Positions 39,001 through 51,000 of a DNA stretch of 64,000 bases are shown in pieces (within the stretch, counting starts at the first letter, position 1; the number at the start of each line of letters is the position of its first letter). The translations under genes and the position numbers were made by a program. The stretch is from Lamellibrachia satsuma (taxonomy: Eukaryota; Annelida; Polychaeta; Sabellida; Siboglinidae), in NCBI GenBank assembly GCA_033239005.1, contig BSQZ01000001.1, positions 5,936,001 through 6,000,000 of the forward strand, read 5' to 3'. The notes beneath the pieces were generated by a model. It saw nothing but the letters and a program-made list of their open reading frames with translations. It was not told the DNA's origin and did no database searches.

Positions 39001-42000
39001 CATCACTTCTTCTAGTCCCTACCAACTGAGTGACCGAGACTTGACCATTAGTTCACTTGACCATTCACGGGATGATGGCAATTACTCTTGTGCTGCAGAG
39101 AATGCTGCTGGACCTGGAAACTCCAGTACAAAGTTTGAACTTCTAGTGAACTGTAAGTACAACTTACAATATACAATGGTCGTGAATTTTTTTTAGATAT
39201 ATTTGTGTTGCACAGAATTCTGCTGGAACTGGATGCTTCAATGCAAAGTTTCAACTTGTGGTGAACTGTGAGTACTTTTTAATTTGACAACATATATTAA
39301 TAGATAAAGCACAGTGTTTTAAGACAACATAAAACTTCAGTTTTAATAATAATGATATATAAAATACTATTGCGATAAGCAGTTCCAGTTGTAAACAGTT
39401 GCATTGGTATGCTGGGGAGCTATGGAGAATAAGCAAGTTTAAACAGGTGGGTTTTTAGTTTAAGGCGAAATATTGTTGGATATCCTACAGACATAGCACT
39501 AATAAGGATTGAGTTCCAAAGAATCGGTGCAACAGCTGAAAAAGCTCTAGTTCCGACATTTGTCTTAACACTGGGGACAAAATGTAGATTAGAATTAGAT
39601 GACTGATGCTGCCTCTGCTGTCTTGCAGGAGTGAGCAGTGAATGTAATACACACCTATGCCCTGAAATTGTCAGACACAGTGTAAGTGATGTGTTCTGCT
39701 CTAATGGAGATGTTTACTCACACTATTGTTTTCTGTTATAAGATCACATGGTTGTATTGTGATTAGCTAAGATTACTTTTGAAATGCATTCATTATTAAT
39801 TTTCTCTGTGTATATTTTCATCTTGTAGAACTTTCAAATCTATTCTGCTCATTATATGATTAGAACTTGTAGGCTATGCCACATTAGTGTGGGTCTCAGT
39901 GTTTTCACTACATCAGCCATTTGTGCATTGTATGGTTTCATTTTCAGACCCACCTTGTGAAACTAATGTTCTGGAAATGCAATTTGCTGATTTCCTTTAA
40001 ACATATTCTCAATCTTAGCTTAACATTGATGATCTGAGCAAAACTCCACTGTATGTAACTACAATTTTGTAAGTTTAGCTGCACCCATTGTGTAACACTG
40101 ACCACAATACTCATGCGAGCCTTCTATGTAATTGTGTGTGTACGTGTGTATGTGGTTGTATGTGGTAATATGTGTTTGTATGTGGCTGTATGTGTTTGTA
40201 TGTGGCAGTATATGTTTGTATGTGGCTGTTTGTGTTTGTATGTGGCTGTATGTGTTTGTATGTGGCTGTATGTGTTTGTGTTTGTATGTGGCAGTATTTG
40301 TATGTTGCCGTATGTGCATCTATGGTGGTGTTGTCAGCTGTCTCAGAGTGAGGGGTGTGGCAGGAAGTGGGAGGTGGGAGGTTGACCTCAAAAATAGGTG
40401 GGAAGTTGGAGGTTAACCTCAAAAATAGGTGGGAGGTGGGATTGGCGGGAGGTAGGAGGTGGACTCTCAAAAACAGATGGGAGGTTTAGACCCTTGCCAA
40501 ACCCCCCTCCAGAGTGTGTGATCCCATGTATCCACATTTATAGTAGTAGTAGTAGTCGTAGTATTATTAGTAGTAGTAGTAGTCGTAGTATTAGTAGTAG
40601 TAGTAGTAGTAGTAGTAGTTGTAGTAGTAGTAGTAGTAATAGTATTAGTAGTAGTAGTAGTAGTAGTGCACAATGAAATACATTACATACACATAATTAT
40701 AAGATATGTGCATTCACAACAAATCACATAATATGCAAAAAGGCATGCATTAAACTCATTTAAATGTGACACCTAATCTCACAGGTACCTAGTGTTCGAT
40801 TCAACAATCCCAATTTAATGTGGTTAAAGGGTTGCAATTTTATTTTTATATGTATCTGTTTGACACTCTGGACTTTACATGGTGGGAGAATATGGAAGTG
40901 ATACAGGACTGCTAAACTTTTTGCCACTGGATCTTCTTCTATTTTATGTATGACTAAAGCCATGTAATAAATCCACATGTTTTGCCCTAAGCTAGACATG
41001 TCAGTGCATATTGAACTGCTGAGCTTGGAAAAAATACATAGATATCAATATTTCCTCATGAAAAGCAGGATATACCTTCCTCCACTCAACTTTTGTCGAT
41101 TCTTAGAGTTTTTCATTGTTTTTAAAGTGTTGTCTTACTTGGGCCCCCATTTTAATGTGCCGTTCTCGAACGCAATGAACGCACACGGGAGAACATGTGA
41201 AATCATACGAGACCATGACCATAAATGAGCATAGAATGGTCCTGTGTAGATTGATTTTACCATGAATTTTTTTATAAAAAAGTGGGACATTTCACCCAAA
41301 AAGCAGAACCAAGGAAAAATGGTATTTTCCAATCAAAAGTAGTAATGTGGCTACATATGTGAGTAGTTCTTTTAAAAATGCTTTGATTTGATACCAAATA
41401 TGGCAGTGTACATGCTAAATATAAACTATGATGGTATACTATTTTGCTTTTGGGCTCTTGGTTGACGACGCCACTTAATGGTATTCATGAAACCCTAGTG
41501 CTTTTTCCATCACTAGGAAACCTTAAGACACAGTGGTTTGAATAGCCCAAGGACAAGTCAATTTAGCAATACCAACAAGACACTTGGTCATTTCAAGGAA
41601 ATAATTGCCTGCTGGCTCTAGGACTAGTTGTTCTTGATCCCGCAACAGTTACTGATTGGCAACAAGCAATTTGCCAAGTTTGGCCATATGATACTTATGA
41701 AGCTATTATGATCGTGTAGTAGTTTGAAGCCTTTCACTTTACATTGACCAACAAAAGCTCTTGTTGAGTCACAGCCGCTAAATGCATGATGGTCATTCAA
41801 AGCTTCACACATATCTAGTCCAAGGGTAAATCCTGTATGTGTGATATCTATGTTGCATAGTTGATCAACAGCAGTCAACCAACCAATACATGCCTGGTGA
41901 ATCATCCTTGCTTTGTACTTATAGTCCCCCTTGACAGGCAAATACATAATGCAAACATTCTTGAAGCTGTGGAGCTTAGCAGATTTGTTGAATTACAGTC

Positions 42001-45000
42001 TTTATTCTTTATTTCTCAGTTATGCCATTGATGTGAATAATCAACAACAACGCTGTCTCGACCCACTCATAGCAGCTATCAGTTTAAGCTGGTGTGAATA
42101 TAGCAATTGGTTTGTGTATACCCCGTACTCGATCTACACCTTGTGGTATTATGATATAAGTTAGCATTGCTGATACAAGCAGTGGTTTCTGTTTCAGACC
42201 CACCCAGTACCAAGGTGACTCAGAAGGATTCCAAGAGTCCAACACAAGGTACGCCTGTGACACTGACATGTGACGTCACAGATGGCAGACCTAGAGATGT
42301 CATCAAGGTGACATGGAAGAAAGGAAGCACAACCATCACTTCTTCTAGTCCCTACCAACTGAGTGGCCAAGACTTGACCATTAGTTCACTTGACCATTCC
42401 CGGGATGATGGCAACTATTCTTGTGCTGCACAGAATGTGGCTGGAACTGGACGCTTCAGTACAAAGTTTCTGCTTCTGGTGAACTGTAAGTGTTCACTTG
42501 CTCTTTCAATGAACATCTGGTACAGGTTATTACAGTTTTTTATTACGGTGTTTAAAAATAATTAATAAACAAAGGTACTTGGTATGCCTCAATGTATTAT
42601 AGCACTAATAATACGGTTGTATTAATTAGAACAAATGTGTATGAATGGTGGAAGTTGAATAAAATTATGAAGGTTTTAAAGTGTCTAATTAAGCATGGCT
42701 CACAGAATGAAAGGTGTTCTGGAATTTACAGTAATTGGTACAGAGTATTGTTTATTACCAATATTATTGTTATTTGTTGGTAACGTTTCACGAAATATGC
42801 ACTATTCAGATCAGAGGTGTTATTGTCGAAGCACCAATAAATTACTACTTGAATCATGGTATCAACACTGCAGTGTTGGAAGAGCAGCACAGCACTGTGC
42901 GATAACAACAGTGGTCATTGTAATGGAATGTAATAAAGATGCATTCTGAAATACATTATATTTTCTTCTATGGATGCTATAGCCACAATATTGGCACCAT
43001 ATGGTGGAGTTTTCCAGCATGATCGAGATATTTTGTCATTATTTGACTTAAATTATAAGTATGTCAAGTGACCATACCTCTACTGGTGTTGATGATACAT
43101 TCTTTTGCACATATTTAGACATTTGTGTTACTTGGGTAAAAGTTGTAGACAACATTACATTTCATTGATAGATAATAGAATGTTGGAAGCCAATTGTATC
43201 ATTCTGTTTCTCTTATCATGACAAAAATCAACAATTCCATATGGTAAATGTTATCTTCTGCACTGTGACTCATAGGTTGGATAATTCACGAGCTCCCACT
43301 GCAAGCGTTATTACAAAGACCATACATTGGCATTGTTTCAGACCCACCCAGCACCAAAGTTAAACAGACTAGTTCTGGGAATCCAACAGATGGAAGCTCA
43401 GTGACACTGACATGTTACGTCACAGATGGCAGACCTAGCCATGTCACCAAGGTGACTTGGAAGAAAGGAAGCACAAAAGTCACTTCTGGTCACTACCAAC
43501 TGAGTGGCCGAGACCTAACAATAAGTTCACCTGACCATTCCCGGGATGATGGCAACTATTCTTGTGCTGCACAGAATGCTGCTGGAATTGGACGCTTCAG
43601 TGCAAAGTTTCAACTTCTGGTGAACTGTAAGTACAACAAACGATATACAATGTTTGTTTAAATTCTTCAGGTACACTGGTGAATTTCAACTCTAATATCC
43701 ACATTTGTAAGACAGATTATTTTTGTCTACATTTTATAACATATACCCACTGGCAAATTACTAGTTGTATCCACTTAGATATGTGCAACACATGCAGCTA
43801 TAATATTGTTGCAAACTGACGTTTCATAGGCAGGCTTTATATAAAGGCCCATTCACATGAGTGATTAGTTGTCCAATTGGTTGGGTGACAATCGCTTGTG
43901 TGAACTATGGCTAGTATACCGTCAAATTAATGGGGATCAAAACGAGCTAGTGTATTCTAGTCGCTGATGAAGACTAAAAGTAACTAAGGTAGACTTAAAG
44001 TTACATTCCCATAACAGGTTATGTCATTATGCTAATTGCTCAATTTTGTAATTTGTTGTCAAAACTGCACATCAGTTGGCTCTCTAGTTGAGTTGCATAA
44101 AACAAAGGAAGATATTGTTGAAATAACTTGACCTCTTCATTATTAACAACTTCTGTGACTAGTCTCTTGTATAGTCATAATGTGTATGATTTTATTTAAT
44201 GCGCATTGGGTTTAGTTGTTGTGATATTCATAGTGCAGTATGTTGTCGTTTCTGTCTCTCAACAAATTATGCTACAAGAGTTGTCAATTATAATTGTTTT
44301 CTTCAAATTTCAATCCACATTTATTTCCATGATCACACGCATGCATGAACGGATGGACGCACGCACACAGGCACCCACACATTACATCAGTAGATTTGTA
44401 AGATTTATAAATATTATGGTTTTCTTCAAATTCTGAAAGAATTGTGTGTTTCCAAATCAATATCTGTAATTGGAAGAAAAACTGGTCCAAATTTGTTCTA
44501 AATATCCCTGTATCATTTTGAAGTGGCCCTTCAAAACACAACAACAATTATTATAAAGTGTTTTGAAAGATCACTGCTGTTCAGCAGGGGTTACGGTTTA
44601 TACAAACTCTACATAGTGGCATCATTCTGCATACTGTACATCATTGGATATAGCGGGCGTGATATCGTGTGGCGCCACCTAGCACAATCTGAATAATGGA
44701 GACTAATTTGGCAAATCATTAATGCTGGTATTACAGAATGTCTCAACACTCCTAGGTGTTTACCAACATGCTGAAAATGGTGTAGAAAGATCTGCAACCC
44801 ATAAATCTGTTAAAGTACATTGTTTCCAACTATACACATGTACACGCACAGTCGTCTGTGAATGAGCCAGATCTAAATATTGTAATGAACTGTACTATAC
44901 ATCCCTAATACAGTCTGACCCAGCCACGGTCGCTGGGATGAACTGGAGAGGATGGGCCAATAACATGTTCATTTAGGCTAAGTAAATTGGTCTGATGCAG

Positions 45001-48000
45001 TTTGAATTGGCTTCTTCGTATTCAAAGGCTAGAAAACAACATCTTGCACACTACCTAACAGTTGTACATTATGAATCTGTAGAACACTTCTTAACAGCTG
45101 ATAGTCATTGATAAAGAGGTAATGGTGCGTCTCTTAAGAATCGGTCACTCTTATGTGATGGTAAGGCCTAGTAGGAATCACATGGTTGGACAGAGTTGAT
45201 ATAAGTTGTTGTTTCTGTTTCAGACCCACTCAGTGTCAAGGTGACTCAGAAGGACTCCAAGAGTCCAACACAAGGCAAGCCTGTGACACTGACATGTGAC
45301 GTCACAGATGGCAGACCTAGCAATGTCAACAAGGTGACATGGAAGAAAGGAGACACAACCATCACTTCTTCTAGTCCCTACCAACTGAGTGGCCAAGACT
45401 TGACCATTAGTTCACTTGACCATTCCCGGGATGATGGCAACTACTCTTGTGCTGCACAGAACGCTGCTGGACCTGGACACTTTAGTGAAAAGTTTCAACT
45501 ACTGGTGAACTGTAAGTACAAATTGAACTGCAAGTATTGATGAGACAAACAAACTTTGTTGGAATAGAACATAAGTGTCTGCATCATGTTTGTAGAAATA
45601 AGAGCAGTAATTTCCATTTAATAAATACATATTTAATTATGTTGTATCAATTTCTCTTATCAGACACATGATTGATGTCAGTGGACCATTCTGTATTTAA
45701 TTTATGAGTGAGCTTGGGGGTGATTGACCTTACATTTTGTCTAACTAAAATTAGTTCAGATAAATTTAAAATAGAATGTTACAAAGTTGTCATTATTGTA
45801 TTTTTAGACAATAAACTCTCCTTAAAAGTGTTAGGAAAGCTACATTTCTTGGATGCTCAGCTTAGGTAGATGATTGAGATAATAGTAAGCAGTGGATATT
45901 CAAAAGTACCTCATTACTGACATTGGTTTGGAATGTGTCCTCTACATTTTGTCTGTGTTCTTTTGTCCCACTTGAACAGATTATTTCATCTGTGGACATT
46001 ATAGAGTTAAAACAAGATTTAGATGTTATTTCTCTGTCTGCTAAGGGGCAATTTGAACACATATTTCTCTTACAAATATGTATCAAATTTATTCCTTGAG
46101 AAGGAAATGGTTCAAAGTACTCCGTGGAACCTTAAACCTACATTTATAATAAGGAGTACAGTTGTTGTGTTCTTTGGTTAATTTCCTCCAAAAATTAGGC
46201 TTCTCTCGTGGGTTATTTGACAACAACGTGCGATGTGATATTAGGGAATCAGACCAAACTGTGCTCAAACTTGGATTGGTTTATAGTATAAGACCAACAT
46301 ATACATTTTATATATACGTTTTGCAATTTCCTAAATCATTGTGTTTAAGCAGGTTTGCAACAATTGTAGATAAACCAGAAGTGTCAATTGTGACCCCAAG
46401 GCCAGTGGTAGAAGGTCAGAAAGTGACCATCACATGTCAGTCAGTAGCAAGGCCAGCGGTGACCAATGTCACATGGAAGAAAGGTCAAAATGTCATCACA
46501 GTGACTGGAGATGGCCACTTTGGTGGAGGCACTGTCCAGAAACCATCACTGACCATTGACCCAGTCACAAGGACAGATGCTGGAGAGTACACATGTGAGA
46601 TGAGCAACATCGTGGGAAAGGGCAAGGAATCTGTTGAACTGCAAGTCTGGTGTAAGTACTTGGTATCAGTGCATGGTAATTAACATTATTGTTGTATTTC
46701 TGTTTTCCCATTTGTCAGTAAATGCTCTTAAGCATAAATTATTTGATATTGATATTTTTGCACTGATCTGTTTCTAACATTTCTCGATTTTGTACTGCCT
46801 CATTAATGTACCAATGACATACTGCGTAGGCTACACTGGTGATAGACATTAGTGTACCAATTACATACTGCGTAGGCTACACTGGTGAAAGACATTAGTG
46901 TACCAATGACATACTGCGTAGGCTACACTGGTGATAGACATTAGTGTACCAATTACATACTGCATAGGCTACACTGGTGATAGACATTAGTGTACCAATG
47001 ACATACTGTGTAGGCTACACTGGTGATAGACATTAGTGTACCAATTACATACTGCGTAGGCTACACTGGTGATAGACATTAGTGTACCAATGACGTACTG
47101 CGTAGGCTACACTGGTGATAGACATTCAGTCCCATTTTATGTAATGTAAATAAATCTTTGATCCATTCCTGTTTGGGGATTAATGTTAAGACAGTGGAGC
47201 AGTTTCTTACTGAAACATCACAGAGCCAGTTGGTACTGTGCCACTTTACTCCTGCATAGCGAGCATGTGTGAATCAGATAATGTACATTATTTTGGTGGT
47301 TTGGTGAAACAAATTTACCTGCTGAAATAAAACATCAAACATTACTGGAAAGTAAATGTGGTCATACATATTCGAAACACTCTTTTCTATAAAACATTTT
47401 AAACACGTCTTAAACAGAAATTACTTGATCAAAATTACTTGCCCCAAGACCAGTAGATGCCAATTCTGTCACCAGCTACATATAAACATCGCTGTTGGGG
47501 TCAATACAACATAGTATGAATTTTGTCATGTCGCATGCCAATATGGATTGGCAACCCTGTTTTATGACACATGATAAAACATGCAGAGAGCATCCAGAAC
47601 AATATGCTGCAGAAGTTCCAAATTGAAAAGTGTGGAACCAACCCAGATCCACTGCAAATCATTGTAGTGGCAGTGGTATTTGCCAGGTCAATATTGATGC
47701 CTGTTGTGGATAAGATCTCCTTATACTAAGAAAATAAGGCAGTTGCAGATGCCTTGAATGGAAACAAAAGTTATGGGTTTGGGCCTATGCACCTATAAGA
47801 GTTACTAAAATATGGCCATTTGCAACTACAACAAAGAATATGAAACCTGTGGTTTACTAGGAAAACCTTGTTGAACACACAGCATCTTAATTTCATGGGC
47901 CACCATATTGTTAGATAACACTATGTCACTAGTGTGTGTGTGGCCTTTGCATGTTTACTAAACTTATCCTGTTCTGACATAGCAGCCCGTTTTGAGATTT

Positions 48001-51000
48001 GACTAGAATCTCACTTTTATAAAAAAAAATTTTTTTAGATTTAAGCAGATTCTAAAGCTAACATACTGTATCTGAATTGGTTGCGTCTGCTCAATATAGC
48101 CATAGGTAGTCAATCCTCCAGGATATATGATGAGGAAAGTACCTGGTAGTTCCATACAGTTAAGTGATCACTATCAATGCTTGTGTATCATGCTGAATTT
48201 TAGATTTAAGCAGATTCTAAAGCTAACATACTGTATCTGAATTGGTTGCGTCTGCTCAATATAGCCATAGGTAGTCAATCCTCCAGGATATATGATGAGG
48301 AAAGTACCTGGTAGTTCCATACAGTTAGGTGATCACTATGAATGCTTGTGTATCATGCTGAATTTAGAAAAAACTAATACTGAGACGACCCGACCGTGAG
48401 GCATAACAAACAAACATACTCACGGTGGATTCTATTAAGAGGGTGTCTGTTCTAATCTCTGTCGTTAACAAAATGCACATTCTATAACATTTAGGGGTGT
48501 TCAACAAAATGTTTTTGTTTTTGAATCCAGGAAATGGATCCTGGTAGCATTGATGGCTGAGACAGGAGAACTGGTGTCATATATACTGCCACTCCCACAT
48601 TATCACTGTGAAAAATATAATTTCATGTTTGCGCGGGAATACATAGCCTTGTGTGTGGTCTAGAAGCAGAAACAGACACACATCTGCAAAAACAAGCCAG
48701 CATGGTGCACTTGATACTAGATTTGTTAAATTTTTCACAAAATGATTCTGAAATGAGATGAGCGAAAATATTCAATTTAAGTTTAAATTGTGTCTAGTGA
48801 TACTGTTGGAACATTATCTCCATTCCCTAACACGCTACATAATAATACCTACTGTCTATGGATTTTAGATAAACCATATGGTAAAGCAACAGTGGAACCA
48901 AAAGATGTGACTGTGGCTGTGGAAGAACAAGTGTCACTAACCTGCCGTGTCCCAACTGAGCCTGGCAACCCAACAGCTTCCTGGTTTTACTGGCACAAAC
49001 AAAACAGTGGCAACACCTGGAACACAACAGTATTGAATTTGACATATTCAAAAGTGGCCGAATCTGGCAAGTTCAGCTGTGTGGCAGGCAACTGGATTGG
49101 GCAGAGTAACTCCTCAGATTGGGCCACAGTGACAGTGCAAGGTGAGTGACCGTACAGGGTTGGTGACTGTGTGACAGTGCAAGGCGAGTGACTGTGACTG
49201 ACAGTGCAAAGTGAGTGATTGTGACAGAGCAAGGTGAGTGACCGTGCAAGGTGGGTGACTGTCACAGTGCAAGGTGAATGACTGTGACAGTGTAATTGAG
49301 TGAATGTGTCAGTGCAAGGTGTGTGACTGTGTGGAAGTGCAAGGTGAGTGACTATGACAGTGCAAGGTGAGTGACTATGACAGTGCAAGGTGAGTGACTG
49401 TGACATTGCAAGGTGAGTGACTGTGTGACAGTGCAAGTTGAGTGACTGTGATATTGCAAGGTGAGTGACTGTGTGACAGTGCAAGTTGAGTGACTGACAA
49501 TGCAAGGTGAGTGACTGTGTGACAGTGCAAAGTGAGTGATTGTGTGACAGTGCAAGGTGAGTGACTGTGTGACAGTGCAAGGTGAGTAACTGTGTGGCAG
49601 TGCAAGGTGAGTGATTGTGTGACGGTGCAACATGAGTGACTGTGTGGCAGTGCAAGTTGAGTGACTGCGTGACAGTGCAAGGTGAGTGACTGTGTGACAG
49701 TGCAAGGTGAGTGACTGTGACAGTCCAAGGTGAGTGACTGTGTGACAATGCAAGGTGAGTGACCATGTGACAGTGCAAGGTGAGTGACCATGTGACAGTG
49801 CACGGTGAGTGACTGTGTGACAGTGCAAGGTGAATGATTGTGTGACAGTGCAAGGTGAGTGACTGTGACAATTCAAGGTGAGTGACTGTGTGACATTGCA
49901 AGGTGACTGACTGTGTAACAGTGCAAAGTGTGTGGCTATGTGACAGTGCAAGGGGAGTGACTGTGTGACAGTGCAAGGTAAATTATTGTGTGACAGTGCA
50001 AGGTGAGTGACTGTGACAATTCAAGGTGATTGACTGTGTGACAGTGCAAGTTGAGTGACTGTGTGACAGTGCTAGGTGAGTGACTGTGACAGTGCAAAGT
50101 GAGTGACTGTGTGACAGTGCAAAGTGAGTGACTGTGTGACAGTGCAAGGTGAGTGACTGTATGACAGTGCAAGGTGAGTGACTGTGTGACAGTGCAAGGT
50201 GAGTGACTGACAGTGCAATTTGAGTGACTGTGTAACAGTGCAAAGTGTGTGGCTGTGTGATGGTGCAAGGGGGGTGACTGTGTGACAGTGCAAGGTGAAT
50301 GATTGTGTGACAGTGCAAGGTGAGTGACTGTGACAATTCAAGGTGAGTGACTGTGTGACATTGCAAGGTGACTGACTGTGTAACAGTGCAAAGTGTGTGG
50401 CTATGTGACAGTGCAAGGGGAGTGACTGTGTGACAGTGCAAGGTAAATTATTGTGTGACAGTGCAAGGTGAGTGACTGTGACAATTCAAGGTGATTGACT
50501 GTGTGACAGTGCAAGTTGAGTGACTGTGTGACAGTGCTAGGTGAGTGACTGTGACAGTGCAAAGTGAGTGACTGTGTGACAGTGCAAAGTGAGTGACTGT
50601 GTGACAGTGCAAGGTGAGTGACTGTATGACAGTGCAAGGTGAGTGACTGTGTGACAGTGCAAGGTGAGTGACTGACAGTGCAATTTGAGTGACTGTGTAA
50701 CAGTGCAAAGTGTGTGGCTGTGTGATGGTGCAAGGGGGGTGACTGTGTGACAGTGCAAGGTGAATGATTGTGTGACAGTGCAAGGTGAGTGACTGTGACA
50801 ATTCAAGGTGAGTGACTGTGTGACAGTGCAAGGTGAGTGACTGTGACAGTGCAAAGTGAGTGACTGTGTGACAGTGCAAAGTGAGTGACTGTGTGACAGT
50901 GCAAGGTGAGTGACTGTATGACAGTGCAAAGTGAGTGACTGTGTGATAGTGCAAGGTGAGTGACTGTGTGACAGTGGAAGGTTAGTGATTGTGTGACAGT

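Larger units (their letters stand above)
39268..42197 (+). other. Remainder of the receptor intron between exons C and D
   Basis: Contains a TGTATGTGGC-type microsatellite, a GGTGGGAGG-rich minisatellite, a TAG/GTA trinucleotide repeat and a minus-strand mobile-element protein fragment at 41624-41947. The region 39440-39660 looks like dispersed-repeat material but was not identified. Confidence 0.5.

Noticed and set aside
40059..40676. Frames encoding HTNTATYK, Met/Cys/Trp or poly-Ser/poly-Thr runs
   Set aside because: Direct products of the TGTATGTGGC and TAG microsatellites.
46803..47127. Regularly spaced repeats as a CRISPR-like array
   Set aside because: The units are contiguous, with no unique spacers, and the window is clearly eukaryotic.
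49125..49131. CACAGTG heptamer at the end of exon H and CACAGTG-like copies in the array, as V(D)J-type recombination signals
   Set aside because: No ACAAAAACC-like nonamer lies at 12- or 23-base spacing. The heptamer is simply part of the repeat unit.
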